Shown here in pieces: positions 34,701-49,700 of a stretch of DNA of 64,000 nt. Position 1 is the first letter of the stretch. The number at the start of each line of letters is the position of its first letter. The stretch covers positions 62,001 through 126,000 of the forward strand of contig JBAJFG010000064.1 of NCBI GenBank assembly GCA_037903475.1, read 5' to 3'. This DNA comes from Ancylostoma caninum. Lineage: Eukaryota; Nematoda; Chromadorea; Rhabditida; Ancylostomatidae. Under the pieces are notes generated by a model. The model was not told the DNA's origin. It saw only the letters and a program-made list of their open reading frames with translations, and searched no databases. The translations under genes and the position numbers were made by a program.

Positions 34701-37700
34701 CGAAGCAGGTGGCTGCACCCGCTCCTGTTCAACATGAGCCTCTTGTTGAACTAAAGGATGGGAAGCAGTGGAACGTGGTTAGTGTTCAGTGTTTTTTTTT
34801 TTAATTCTCTTTACATTTTTGATATGTTCGGTCATCCGCTATTTGTGCTTTCCTGAGCAGCCAGCATTTCTTTATTTTTTCACATTTAGATATTCGACAG
34901 TACCCACTCTCATCTTTCCTTTTTCATCTGAGATTTTTCCCCTAATGAGTACAATGGTGGCAGCTTTCTAGTTTTCAATCCTGTTTATCTACTGGTTTGA
35001 GCATTTTGGGAAGAGACGGCCTTCATCGTTTGAGCAATTTGCTTGCTCTATGCTCATCTAGCGGGCTTTACGAAAATCGGGCTGGCATTTACTAGTTTCT
35101 AGGAGCTGTATTTTTTTCCAATTTTCTTGTCCGCGTTTAGTCTGTTCCACGGGGGAAGATAGTTGGGGAAACGCTGCAGAGAAGAAGAGGGCGGGAAAGT
35201 GCACAGAGATTGGAGAGGGTGCAGAGAAAAACAGACACGGTGCACGAATACTCAACTATCATCGCTGGCGAAACAGGCTATAACCACGGCTTCACACTTT
35301 GTATGTGGGATGCGTGTATGCCTGCTTTCCTGTGCCAGCATCCGATTCAGATAACTGGATAAGACAAACGCAGCACAACCTGGCAAGCCACACCCCCAAG
35401 AAATGGAAAGCAGACATTGCTACAAGAGGAAGAACTGCTGCATTCCATCTGCTAAGCACAGCAAACCCCGTGTTTCGGCTGCGTTTTTTGCCCGATGAAC
35501 TGTGGTGCAGTTCAACTTGCGTTCTGACTGCTCTTTGCCACGTGGCGACACGCCCCCTGGGAGGTGTATATAAGCTGATGGTTGAGCATCGAAGTTTAGT
35601 CGTGTCTCCGCTCCGGCGGAGACAAGGGGAGCCCAGCGAGACTCGTCAGGCTAGCTGAGGCCCGGGTAGAACCGTGGCCCGGTGCAATAATTCATATTTT
35701 TGGATGAGCTTGGGTAAGCATCCACTAACCCAAGTCTGCAGTACGAACACAGCCCTGTGCCCAGATTGAGCTGCAATCCTAGGTTTGAGACATGCAAACC
35801 AGTTCATCGCCCCCCGAAACAGCCTTCTAGGGGCGAACGCAGCTCGTGGGGCGACAAAATAACCTTTCACCTCGCGGTGTAACTGCTGTTGAAACGTGTT
35901 TGGCCTGCGTTCGCCGTCCCGGAATCTCTGAGGAGGTTTTCTGTATCAATAGGAATGGGATCTCTATTTCTTTAGCTGGTGCGTTCAACTTAAAATTCAT
36001 CCTAAGTTGTTTGGACTCTGGTGTTCTACGCATGGTCAAACTTATATTTTCTATCGTTCACTTGCTTTGAATTGGTAGTAACCGTTATTTAGGTACTTTT
36101 TACTTTTCACATCGAAGAACTACATCATAGCATCAATACTACATCTCTCCTTGAATTTGCTGTACATTGCATTAAAATTCCACACGTTTCCGTCACATGG
36201 TGAAACAGAGAAATTGATTGGGTTACATGGGACAATGTGTACTTTACAGCAGCCTTGAGCAACCCTGTATTTGCTTTACATGAGGCATTTCCATATAATC
36301 TCTTGTTCAGGAATATATTGTTGGTAATCGCAATCTGGTCGTGAATGCAACGGACAAGAAACAGACGGTGTATATCTATAAATGTCAAGATTCTGTTATT
36401 GTTGTAAGTTTGCCATTTTCTTCGAATCGGAAAGGCATGAAAGTTGTTTCTATATGTGTAGGTGAAAGGCAAGGTGAACTCCATAACTCTCGATAGTTGC
36501 CGCAAAACCTCCGTCGTATTCGATGCAATAGTTGCTCAATGTGAAACAATCAACTGCCAAAGCATTCAGATTCAGGTTATTTTCTGTATTTTTTCCTATA
36601 CCACTGTTGATCCATGTAACTTTTCATTTTTAGACACTTGGTGAGATGCCCACCCTCTCCATACAGAAAACGGATGGATGCCAAGTATATCTTAGCGAGA
36701 CTTCGAAGAATGCAGAGATCATCACTAGCAAGTCTAGTGAAATGAACCTGCTCATACCCATGGCAGATGGCGATTTCGTGAGTCTTTTGGCCGCTTGTTG
36801 AGTTTCATTGTTATGTGGTATACGTATAGGGGCGTTGAACACAGTACATCACTGTGGAGCGGTGTTCTTTCTATAGAGAGGGTTTGGGTTCCCTGCAACG
36901 GAAGCGACTGAAAGGTATGAGAGTAAGGCTGCGTGGCGTGGCGACCCAGGTTTTGTCTCCATCCATGATGGGATACTGTTTAGGGAAACGGAACAAGCAA
37001 GGACGACTATTGTTGAGGTTGTGTTCAGAAATGTGACAAACACAATGGGATAACAGTCATTTAGGCAAAGTCCCATATTTCGAAAATATTCCACTATCTT
37101 CCAGTTTTTCATGGCTACTATTTTTGCACTAATCGTTCTTCAGTAGTGCTCACAGAGTTTTCTTTTTGCGACTAAAAGTTTGTTGAGGTAGGAATAAGGT
37201 AGGAATATTTGTTTGCGAGCTGTTGTTTTGTAGAGGACCGCCTCCTTAAAAAATCTGAAAGTGGTTCCGGCGTTCGTTATCTGTGTGTGTAAAGTGGCAA
37301 AAAGAAAATTCCATGTACACTGGTTGAGATTCCTTCTATACATAGATTAAGCCTTATACTTCAGAACCTAATCAAAACCACCAGATGGTGGGTGAATTTC
37401 AGCTGGACTTACCGTTGGTCTGCTTTTTAACAATAGTCCAAATTTCGGAATTGTACACCAGCTGTTAATTTATCGTGCTATAGGACGACCTATTCTATTT
37501 TTTGCTTCTAAAATAATCTTTTAATTCTTTTAAACATGCATTCATTGATCAAGGATTTCCAAGATATTCACTATACTGTGCGAAGCGATCGATCGCTGCT
37601 GCAAAGATGGAGACAAACGACCGTTTCTTGCATTCTTTATTTAATGTGAGAATTTTGAAAACATCGCTGGGTGCCAAAGTCTAATATTTTCTACACCCAC

Positions 37701-40700
37701 CAGTAATTTCAACTCCCCCTTCTCCCTTTAAGCCTTAGAATCCTTTTTGTTAAGGTTAGAGTGCATTTGGAGTTGAATCGATCTTGAAACATGACCGAGA
37801 AGTGAACTAGAATGACAGAAATTCTCAAAGGATGTTATGAACAACTTCCTCAATTAAGTGTTGAAGATATCCACATGCGATTGTTATCAAGTAATCTTTT
37901 ACTTGGTATGAATCTCGCATGCTGTGAAGAAATCGGTTTTTTTGTGATGTTTTTTTATTTGAGGTTTTGACCTTTGGAGTAAAACCGACAAGAGATCAGC
38001 TGCACTCAACAAGAACATAAAACTTAAGAAGAGGTTATGAAGTTTAGGAAAATTGATAGAAGGAATTACACATGCGGTTGTAGGCGACACATTGATGGCG
38101 TTGTCGTCACTGTCAACGAGAGCATTTCATTACGTACCGAAAAAAGTGTCGCTGCTGTCGCAGTAATCGAACCTGTTATACTCTTTGAAGAAAGAGTACA
38201 GCGGCGACATTAAAGTAGCTTATCAAGGAACTAAGGTGGAAAAGTAGCAAGAAAATCGGTGGAGGAAAGAGGTATGGCTCTCATGACGAACGATAGACCC
38301 TCATTCCTCGTGACGGCAGCCAGCTGCACACAGGCCCCGGCACGAGCCTGTATTAGGGTCGTAGCCAAAACGAAGCTCCCTTTGAAAAATGCAGATTTTA
38401 CGAAGCCCCCTCTGAAAATAACAATAGATAGAAGGGAATGATAGCAATTCTACAAGCATTCTCCGTGATTGCAATTAAAGCGATTAGTAGCAATTAAAGG
38501 ACGATAACCCATTGTGAAACCACAAAACATAACTGCATTAACCGGTGTAAACCGACAAAACGTAACTATAATTCTTCACCAAGAGCAACCAATGAATGGA
38601 CCATTCCACACTGCGGCAGAAATTATACTGACGGAATCAGGGAACGATAAGGTCGACATTGGTCGCCAAAAGCCGAACAGAACAACAAACAAATCGAGAA
38701 TAAAGGAAAACTCTGGAAAAAGTAGAGACCAAACTAATGACAGTAGCCTTCGTAGAAAAAAAAACCGAGGCTTTCAAAGGTGCTTTCGAATGATTCCAAT
38801 TCCCGCACTGGGTCGATTGGGTCGGCGTTCTGCTTTGGAGCGCGGCTAAACGGCTTGCCAATGTTCCTTGGAGCGAGCGGAGAAGGACAAATACTCGGAA
38901 GATAGGAGATGATAAGTGATAGTATGTGAGGCGTATGAAAGCACATACATCCAAGTATAGGGTACATGGTAGGGGGTTGGTAACTTATGCGTTTGAATAG
39001 GGACATTATGCCCCCGACAGGCTCAGCTTGTAGCCCAGCCTGTCGAAAATAGGCTGGCCCCTTTACCGAGCATACAATTCCTGGATTCACATAAGTTTTG
39101 TGATCTGACATCATACATTTACTTTGAGTGCTATGACGCTTCTTCACCCCAAATTTGGTGTCAATCGCTTGAGTCTCGACTCAACGGGAGAGCCTTGCAA
39201 CCACTCAGACTCAGAATGTGAGCGTATACTTTTCTAGTTCACATAAGTTTAGATTGTCTCTCCCAAAATCTTCTAGTGTTCCCTTAGTTCTTATCTCACT
39301 GAAGATTCCAGCTCAATCCATGCAGATTCCACGGCGCAGGAGTCGTTTAAGTCCTCCGGATTATGGGGAACCTGTACATGATCTGCTCCAATCGAACTTT
39401 TCAACATCGATCGCCGCAATTGGTCTGCTCAAGCTACGAGCAGTTCTTTTGCGATCCTTTTTTATCTTTCATCGCCTTTATCAACGCGACCAACGAACAC
39501 CTCAAAGTTTCTCTGGGGCTCGGCCCCGAACCCGTACGAAGCCCCTTTTGATTTTCGACCCTTTTACGAAGCCCAGCTTGCCCACCGACAAGCTGCGCTG
39601 GGGCCTGGCTGCACAGCATGCTCTATGCAAAGGTCGCCGTGTGCATATTGTTTGTTTGTTTATTGTTTGTTTACATGAGACATCTCATGCTATAAGCACA
39701 AAGACATAGCTACAAATACAAATGCATGCAATTAGTAAGAAGTAGTCATCATTTTACATAGCTGTCAAGAATTCTAGTGAATGATCGAATATTACCAGGA
39801 ATTTCCTTCAGTCTGCTAAGTGCTAGATAATCGGAACCTGCTCTATTAATGAAGAATTGCAATCGGAACTTAGTTTTACTTCTAGGAAGGTATAGTTTCA
39901 CTGAGTCGCCCCTCGTAACTGATGGCTTAAATGTGCAGTATACGTCAGGATCAAGGCCACATAGTCCATGCACCAATTTATAAAACATTATTAGATTAAA
40001 TTTTCTTCTTCGTTTACAGAGGGAGTGTAGATCGAATTTTTTATTCCTATCATCTGCCGAAATAAGAATTCTATAATTGAAGTTGGTATTTCCTATCAAG
40101 AGCTTCCTAGTAAAGTTGTTTTGAACCTTTTCAAGTTCTGCTATAGTCTTACGTTTATATGGATTGAAAAACAGTTCCATATTCATGTAGGGGTCTTATA
40201 TAACTTTTAAAGGCACAGAGAAGAACAGAACTATCCCTTGTTGTTAATGCCTTGAATAGTCTGTAGGTAGCTCCCATAGCTCTGGTGGCAACTTGTTCAC
40301 AATGTTGATCAAAGTTAAGATCATTCGTTAACAAAAAACCCAAATCATTAATCTGGGTAACTTCATCAATGAAATGTCCTTCAATGACGTATTTATGGTA
40401 GTACCCAGTTCTTCCAATGTGCATTACTTTCGTTTTTTCCTGAGATAATGGGAGATCCCATTCTATAGACCATCTACATACTAAGTTAATTCGCTTCTTG
40501 CAGTGGTGCTTGAACATCGTGAACGGAAACCTCATCATAAATTTTGAGGTCATCGGCAAACATGCAACACCTGACATTTATTGTACGTACAAGAAGTGGT
40601 AGCTCATAGGTGTAAATATTGAAGAGGATTGGGGATAAGACTCCCCCTTGTGGAACTCCACTCCAAACATGCCTAGGTTCAGATAAGGTATTACGGACAC

Positions 40701-43700
40701 GGAAAATGCGATCAGTGAGGAATGCACGGATCCAAGCATTGATGCGAGGATGTATCCCAATGAGTCCTAGTTTTTGAAGGAGCTTCTCGTGAGGAACTTT
40801 GTCAAAAGCCTTGCAAAAGTCGAGATAGATTACGTCAGTTCCATATCCCTCATCAGCGTTGATTGTCCAATCATACAATGTTTGTAGCATTGCTGTAACC
40901 GTAGATGTCGTACCCGGTCCGGGCGTCGGTGGTAGCACCCGAACCGGACACGACAAAAGAGGGTTTTACCTGAACCCACAAGGCTACTGGAGGGTAGTAC
41001 CGCGGCGCACAGAGACAGTGGGCTCGCAAGCCAGCGGGCGAAGTGTACGAGGCCTACTACCCTAAGCGAGCGGCAAGCGGGCGCGAGCGTAGACTTAGCG
41101 ATCTTAACGTAGACTGCCTGAAACCTAACCGAGCTGATCCTAGAACCTAGCACATAACCAATGTTCTTCAACCGGATATTGCCAGATACTGATGATCTTC
41201 ACATATTCCTTCTTCTTCACACCATTACACCAGATAAATAGCCGCCTTCATATTCCCCATCAAATATGACATCAATACAATAATAAAGCTAAACCACAAG
41301 GTGGAACTGGGTCAAGTTATAAACCGGCCTGGACACGCGCGGCGCCTGGCAGGATCGTGACAGCGGCTCGACATGATCTTCTGGAGCATCGACTTGGCGA
41401 TCGTGGAATCCATCATCATCGAACGGCAGGACGGCGACCAGCATCTTCGGTGGAACCATGAGCCATTGCGGCTGAGCGGAGTCGAGCGCGAATGAGGCGA
41501 AGTGAAGTCGTGTGATGGAATGGGCCGTATTTATGGCATTTCCGGGCAGTGGGTGTGGCCAATCAGCGGCGTATTCCGCGACTGAATACGGCTGAGAGTG
41601 AGCGCGCACCGCGGACTTCGTTGTGGGACCAGTTGACGTTGGTCGAAGGCGTCCTTTGACAGGAAGTCGTGGCGGACAGTCACGACACTCCGGGCGCGAG
41701 AAGACGGAGCGACGCCGGAGTGTGGACGACGGCGTTGCGACTGACGACTTCGAACGACGGCGACGTCTTCTTTCTTCTTTGCGCTTTGCGTGCCCATTAC
41801 TTACGAGTCAGAAATATACAACACCTACGTGTTGCGCGGTTACCTACATTGACGTGGGCCTACTATTGTTTGACGCTTTTGCAGCGTAGGGGCAAAATGA
41901 TGTTCATTACGTTTTCGCTGCGGGTGAGGGTGTGCTGATGTTTTTTGCACAGTTACCTACGGGGAAATGGTGGCAGTGCTTCTTCAGGGTGGAAGCATAG
42001 ACCGTTGGCGTCAGTATCAGGACGCATAACCATGACACGACCATGAGACCATTGGCGGAGGTGACCATAAGACGATGACATTGTTCGGCATAGACACGAG
42101 TGATTTGACGTGGGCGTGAAACATCGGCATGACATGGAGGCAGCGGCTTGACATTGGAACTGAGGCTCGACATGACACGGACGACGATTCAGCGGCTCGA
42201 CATTGACTTGACGGCTTGATCGGCAGGAACCTCGACGAAAGGTTGAGATGGAACGAAGTGGAGGTTACCTACTTAACGCGTTTTTACGCCGTCAGGGAAG
42301 CGAAAATGTGAGGGAGAGATGTTTTACCTCACTGGAATGTCGAGGGGAGTCAAGTCCCAGAAGCGAAAGATGGAAATAAGAACTATGCGAACGTGGTGGT
42401 ATGGCGGTCTCTCAACGCCGGGGTGAAGATGTTTTGTTACCCCGAGTCCCAGGTGAGGGGGTCATGCTTACAACGATCTATGAGGATGAAGGAACTTAAG
42501 GTTCACTTCGAAAAATGACCGAAATAAAACTACTAGATAGTTGTGATATATACAGTATGTACAAAAATGTGTTGGACTGGTGTCCAACGATGCGGTTTGC
42601 GGGCGGATTTTTCACCCAATTGCACAAGACAGTTGGCATTTTGGTCTGTATGCAAAAGGGATGTAGCGGATATGTGGAGCGATGTGGGTCTTTCAATCTG
42701 TTCGTCTCTTTCACTTGTTCTGATTCTCTCCAGATGTTTCCTTCCATCTGTTCAATCTCTTTCTGTTCATCTTCTCAAATGAGCAGAACAAAAACAAAGT
42801 AAAAACAAAATAAAAAATGCGGATGGAGAACGGCGACCGGTAGATGTTCAAACGGTCGCTATTGGAGGAAACGTATCCCAAAGACAACAAATACACCAAA
42901 TGACCATTGCCTTGTAAACGGACGCATAGCGAGGATGATATCAAGGACACTGGAAATGGCCGAAAGAGATTTGCGCTATTGGGTACGCATCCGAGGCGGT
43001 GTGCGGTGAAAACAAGTCACCCTAGTACCGACGAGGATAACGGATGGTTCTTGAAGCCTATGTAGGAGGCGATAACTAGGAGAACTTGCAGCGGAGACGA
43101 TGTAGGCGGAGGAATCCAACGCAGAGTATATGCCGAGGAAGGTATTAACTGCTGCAATTGGATGACGGAGTTGCGAAAGGTGGAAGCGAACTGGAAGAGC
43201 ACAATTAAGTGCGGCGGAAAATTCCAACATGGCATTGACGATGTTAGCACGTACCCATATGGGATTTACCCAAGTGGTAATTTGCCATATGGAAGTGCGA
43301 AGTTGTGCCAACCAGGTGGAGACAAATTAGATAAACAGAGGAACACAGAGACGTGACGGTTGTCTCTGTAGACTGGATATACTAATTTGTAAGATGGACC
43401 CAATGGAATGACACAACTTGGAATGGATAAAAGGCGGAAGAATCGAGACGAATGAGCGAATGGATGGAGGAGTAGCGGAAAAACGCGGAATTTGCGAACA
43501 AACCCTAAGCCAGGGGGGGGGGGGGGTGAGCAGCGTCTAACAGATCGCATTATGAGCGAATCTGGCGGAGTACTGCATCAACATTCCCAGACCGAGAGAA
43601 GTGATATTAGCCTGAACAACAGAATGCCGAGAAAAACTGGTAAGATGACGGGACCAGATGCAGACCATTGCTAAGGCTTGGCGAATTGCAGCGGAATATA

Positions 43701-46700
43701 GACGCATGAAGACAACGCATAACTTAGCAGTAGACGACTTAACCTAACTAAGGGGAGTAGGAACGTAGCCGTCCAGCATACCAGTTAGGGAGCTGAGCTA
43801 AACTAAGATACGATGTTGACTTGCAAGACGTCCACAAGCGAGAAGATGCGAATGACGGAAGCGATGCGTGATCAACAAACTGAATCACGTGACGAAGGTG
43901 GAACGTGTGAAGATGTTATACCACAATACAAGTAGGAGGAACAAGGCTGGATGGAAAACCACAACTGGATCCTGGTAGTGGTTGAAGCCAAGAAGAATAT
44001 ACTATCCCCCGGCGTATGTGGCAGGACACGAACCCAAATCGGCGAAACGTGGTCAAAAGTTGAATCGCGCTTAGACGGAGACAACTGGAGTCGTTGAAGC
44101 AGAACACGTACGAGGAGGAACGACATAAATGGAGCAACCACAGAGGCCTCCTGTAAGTAGTTAGCACCAAAAAGAGTGTCCAATTCGGGGACGTGTGTGG
44201 TGAACAACGAGTCCAGAATGGCGGAGAAAGCGGAGAGGAACGCCAAGGTGTTCCGAAGGAATGTTGAACTTTGACCAGAAGTAGCAACGACCCTGATGTT
44301 ACGTATGCCTTGGCGAACTAGCGGATATGGACAACTGTAACGTGTGGAGCAATGACTATCCCTGTCGCGTAAGCGACGTCGAACTGGTGACCGCCAACAG
44401 TGACAAGACGAGGAACGCCGAGAATAAAAGGCTTCACGAGAAAGGTTCCAAGACGAACCACGAAGACCTGATGGAATGTGGGACATGAAGCTGTCCTGCA
44501 ATGACGTAGGCAACATAAATAGGCGTGGAGCAAGAAAACCAAAGGTAACAAGCTTGCGAGAAGGATTCCGACGTGAACCACTAGGACGAGATGGAATGAA
44601 GATGTCCATGGACGTCGAAGTTGAAGACGTGAGTGGGCGTGAATGCAGGAACCACGACGATATTATTAGGCTTGCGATGGGTTTCTAGACGAACCACGAC
44701 TACTACTTGGATAACAGGTGTCTGCAGAACAGTGACGGCCACGAAGACGTCGATGACCAGACAGATGTTAAGCTGGATGACGCAAACAGAGAAGTTAGTG
44801 ATGAAGTGTGCCACGACAGTTACAGCTGGAAGCGGAACAGTTGGCTGCAAGACGACCCAAACGAGACGGTTGTAGCACGACTGATAGTAGCGGACGACGA
44901 AGCACCTTGAGGATGAAACGGTAGAACGATGACAACAGCTGGGACTAAGATGGATGGGTCCAGGAGCAGGATACTTCCGGATTGTGTACTGCTGGAGTTG
45001 CCTTCGATCCGATGTTGGCGACTTCGTCTGCGGAGAAGCGGAAATGACCAAAGGTTCCCGATTGGGCAAAAGCATAACATCGACTATCCTCCAGATGGAC
45101 TTGCCAAACCCCAAAGGAAGCTGATGTAACTCCAAACATACCTGATGGATCCTTGGTACTCCTTGAGGGTCAGAACTTGAGCGATAGCGACTGTAGCGGT
45201 CCTCGTATTGTTCGGCGACAGGTTGCGGGCTCCATTACGATGTAACACATATCTCTATGAGCTGATTAAGGCGAGTGATAGCTAAAAGATGTCTTAACTT
45301 ATGAAATTGATGTTAGAAGAAGCTTATCACGATGTTCTAACGACCTTAGTTGCGGGCCTGTAGAAAATGAGACATGTTATGGCGCGATATGTGCAATTAG
45401 CGCGACCTAAGCTTATGACTAATACTAGAATGGAATGTACTAGCACTATAAGCGCAATAGGCGTATGTAAATGGCGCAGTTGAAGGAAATGAAGCGTTTG
45501 CAACCTAGGCGCAACTATTACTGCGATAAAGATGCTTGCTGGCGGATGCTAATTGCGAGCAGTTTAGACAACTTTAAAGCAGCAAATAGATTGAAAGTGA
45601 GGGCGTGCGATGTTAAAACAGGGCTGATTACTAGCGACAACGACAACAGCTGAAATTTCGCGGATTTTCCTAGGCGAGCGAAATTTGTAGGCTAACCTGC
45701 GAAATGCTGAACTGATGTTAAGCGCATTGTGCTGCTAAGCAGCACCTTAATGCTTACCCAATGATGTTAAGGTTCAGCGCGAAGACTTCGCCTTCGTGCT
45801 GTTCGATTACGAAGCGGTTGCGACTTCGTATCGACGATCGCGGATGTTAAGCGCTATTAGATGTAATATAACGCGAGTCATTGTTGGATTGCCCAGAAGA
45901 ACAAAATGCGGAGCACGCGATTTTTCCCAACTATACGCGCGTAAATAGTTCGGACTGATATATGCCAGAACGCGGTAAAGGTTGCAGATGTTAGCGCAAA
46001 CTTAGCGGCGGAAGCGTGGTGACTAGGCGCGGTTTTACCATATTGTAGTAAAGCTACCTGAAACGGGGAAGTCTGAAGGCTGATGAAGGCTGAAATGTTC
46101 GCAATTGTGAACGTTGTGGCCACTAACGTAACAAGCTGGAAAAACGAACAGTCAGTGTAAGGTGGCTTTCGAACCCTGAATATCTCATAATACATGATTA
46201 GGCTAGTTAGGGACCAGGGTAGAAACCAAGCACGGCAAAGGACAGCGCAGAATAGCGAAAAAACGCGCGGCAACGCTAGCGAACACAAGACTTACGCAAA
46301 GGATAGGAAGATGTGCGGGCAAGGAGAAAGGGGGGTGAGGTAGGGGAACATGCGGAAATTAAAGAAGTAACTTAGCGAATGTAAGAACCTCCGACGGTTT
46401 CGACGGTCCAGCGCGTGCGCTTACCCCAGGACAATTGATCCTCGAGCGTCCAGCGGCTTATGGGTCCTTCCAAGCCAACCCTGCGGCTAAAGGCCATGGG
46501 ACGTACCCAACTCGATCTACCCCCGCAGAATGAGTAAGCGCCTGGCGCATAAGGGGATTGCGTCTACTAGCCAGCGCGGGGTACCAGGCTCCGGTGCAAC
46601 CTCGCTTTGAGGATTGTACGGGTAGTTCGATGACGTCTGCCACCCGTCATTTAACTCCCCGTAACACCGGTTCGGCCTCTTACGGTGGGAGGCGAGACCC

Positions 46701-49700
46701 CAGTCGCGATCCTTGCACATTGGTTCTTACCTAAGCGGCTACCCCTTTAAAATGCGCGTGCGACCCTACGGCTGGCTTAGAAACAGCCGGCAACCTAAAC
46801 GTCTTACAATTGGAACATGGGAGTGCTTCGCACTTACCTAGGCAAGCGAGTGACTGCAATGCGGCGGCGGTGATGACGGGCTCGTTGCGGCATTCTGAGC
46901 AATTGCCTCAGGATACCGTGGCCCGATGCACCATTTTTGTCGTACCTGGTCCGGGCGTCGGTGGTAGCACCCGAACCGGACACGACAAAAGAGGGTTTTA
47001 CCTGAACCCACAAGGCTACTGGAGGGTAGTACCGCGGCGCACAGAGACAGTGGGCTCGCAAGCCAGCGGGCGAAGTGTAAGAGGCCTACTGCCCTAAGTG
47101 AGCGGCAAGCGGGCGCGAGCGTAGACTTAGCGATCTTAGCGTAGACTGCCTGAAACCTAACCGAGCTGATCCTAGAACCTAGCACATAACCAATGTCCTT
47201 CAACCGGATATTGCCAGATACTGATGATCTTCACATGTTCCTTCTTCTTCACACCATTACACCAGATAAATAGCCACCTTCATATTCCCCATCAAATATG
47301 ACATCAATACAATAATAAAGCTAAACCACAAGGTGGAACTGGGTCAAGTTATAAACCGGCCTGGACACGCGCGGCGCCTGGCAGGATCGTGACAGCGGCT
47401 CGACATGATCTTCTGGAGCATCGACTTGGCGATCGTGGAATCCATCATCATCGAACGGCAGGACGGCGACCAGCATCTTCGGTGGAACCATGAGCCATTG
47501 CGGCTGAGCGGAGTCGAGCGCGAATGAGGCGAAGTGAAGTCGTGTGATGGAACGGGCCGTATTTATAGCATTTCCGGGCAGTGGGCGTGGCCAATCAGTG
47601 GCGTATTCCGCGACTGAATACGGCTGAGAGTGAGCGCGCACCGCGGACTTCGTTGCGGGACCAGTTGACGTTGGTCGAAGGCGCCCTTGGACAGGAAGTC
47701 GTGGCGGACAGTCACGACAGTAGACTTGTTTTCCTGGAATCCGTGCTGATATTCAGAAATAATAGAGTGTTCTTCAAGGTGACTTACAATCTTCTTCTTG
47801 AGTATTTTCTCAAATGTTCTTGCAAAAATTGAGGTGCAAAAATTGATGCTTATTGGGCGAAAGTTAGTCGGGGATGTGTATGGAGGTTTTTTCGGGATAG
47901 GAGTTACAAGCGAAAGTTTCCACCTTGATGGTACTTCTGAGCGCATGAAGCTGAGGTTGAAGGTATATTCTAGCGGTCTCGTGATTGCAAATAAGATGTT
48001 TTTGACAAATGCCAGGGGAATATGATCAGGTGTGTCGGAGTAGGATTATGGACATTTAGAGATGAGATTGTAGATATCATCGCCATGGAACCATATAGGT
48101 CGCACATTTTCAAGAACGACGTAGAATACTGAAGGACGTGGGTGCGATTGCAGTGACTAAAAGATAGTTCGAACACGTCGGCCAACATTTCTGCTTTCTC
48201 TCTATCGGTTTGTGCAACAGTGCCTTCACTGCTATGTTGCTCATTGGGCGGATCCTTGAGTTGATGAACTTGTAGAACGTTTTCCTATTTTTGGACTGGA
48301 TAATCTTTTTCTCGACGTTATTATTGAATTTCCACAATTTTTTCGAGAATATTTTGTTTAGGCGTGAAAACGTTGCCCAGCTTTCTGTAGTACCCTGCTC
48401 AACCGCAGTCTGCCATGCCAGGGATCTCTTCCGAGATAATGAAGTGAGATGTGCAGGAATGCGAGATTCGTGTAAAGCCACCCTAGTAATTGGTACAGAG
48501 AGTTCAATGCAGTGATTTAGGACGGCCAAGAAGAGTTCGTATTTTTCATCAACAGTGTTCACCGAGTCTAGTGAGCCATACCAGTCCACAGTAGTCAAAT
48601 GATTATTAATTGCTTCAAAGTCAGCTATTTTAAAATTCCTTCTGAGAATGTAAGAGGAATTAGCCATCGTTAGATCAAGATGGAATCGAACAGAGCAGTG
48701 ATCACTTGTACCTACTGGAGCATCTACGATTACATTTTTAACCAACTCTTTCTCGTTACATAGGACCAAATCTAGAATGTTGTCTTTGTGAGTGCCTCTT
48801 CGGACGTGCTGTACTAGGTCATGTGATTTACAAAGGTCCAGCAACTGCTTAGAAGTGGATGTGGACGCAGTCGGTTCCGCTAGGCACCACCTAATATCGG
48901 GTAGATTGAAATCCCCAGTTATAAGGCAACATTTGTCGCATGCCATCAAGTCGCTCAGAGCTTTCAACATTTGATCAGCTAGAATCGGGGAGCAGATTGG
49001 TGTTTTGTAGAGAACAACTAATCTCAGATGCTTGGCACCAATGATTATGTCGCAACATAGTAATTCATAGGCGTTGTGGACCGACCCACGAAGACTATTT
49101 CGGGCAGGAGTGTCTTCCGAATTAGAAAGGCAACTCCACCCCTTTTCCTCTTTTCTCTATCACATCGAAAAATCAGGTATTCAACAGATAGAGAGCTGAC
49201 CAGGAAGGATGGATCTATTGTTTGGTTGAGCCAGGTTTCGGTTATTGCAATAATATCGTAAGGGGATTGTCTGAGAAGAAGTGTAAGGAAATTCCTGTTT
49301 CTAAATAGGGATCTAACGTTTACTAGTAAGTGTGATATGTGACAATTCCGACGATTGCTTTCTAGTTTGCCAACCCATTTGAATTATTCATCAAGGCACT
49401 AGTAGGATCACATGTAGAGTTTTCACTCATAGAGTTGCTTCTACCATATGGTGTTTGAATGGGAGGACTACTGGCACTGATATTTTGATTGTTTCGGCGA
49501 GCCATACGCTCTGCCCACAGCTTGTCTCTTTCTGCCTTAGGCAGAGATGGACGGACGAATAGTCCAGATGTTGTGTAGTGCTTCAAGCGTGGAGCCCGCC
49601 GTAAGAATTGTCTTGCAAAGAAAGATGTGGGAAGAACAACCTTGAGAAGTCTAGGATGGTCCTCATCGGGACGTCCTAGTCTATATACAGAAATTGCAAA

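Larger units (their letters stand above)
40906..47719 (-). mobile_element. Non-autonomous 6.8 kb LTR retrotransposon (LARD-like)
   Basis: Two directly repeated 782-bp LTRs (40906-41687, 46938-47719) start TGTCGTACC and end TCACGACA and are flanked by GTAGA on both sides (40901-40905, 47720-47724). By eye they differ at about 15 positions, mostly transitions. The 5.25 kb interior has no recognisable gag, protease, RT or integrase; its longest frame is a minus frame of 245 codons without clear domain. An 11-nt match to the 3' end of tRNA-Gly lies 4 nt from the right LTR, and the right LTR has TATAAAT, both on the minus strand, which fixes the orientation. It would depend on an autonomous partner, perhaps BEL/Pao or gypsy; which one is unknown. 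Confidence 0.82.

Noticed and set aside
35299..35658. 119-codon plus frame in CAP intron 9
   Set aside because: No domain or nematode-like exon structure; composition is like non-coding DNA.
43872..45135. Two adjoining minus frames in the LTR element as gag or protease
   Set aside because: No zinc knuckle, protease triad or RT motif; similarity of [12 protein letters not shown] to known proteases is too weak.
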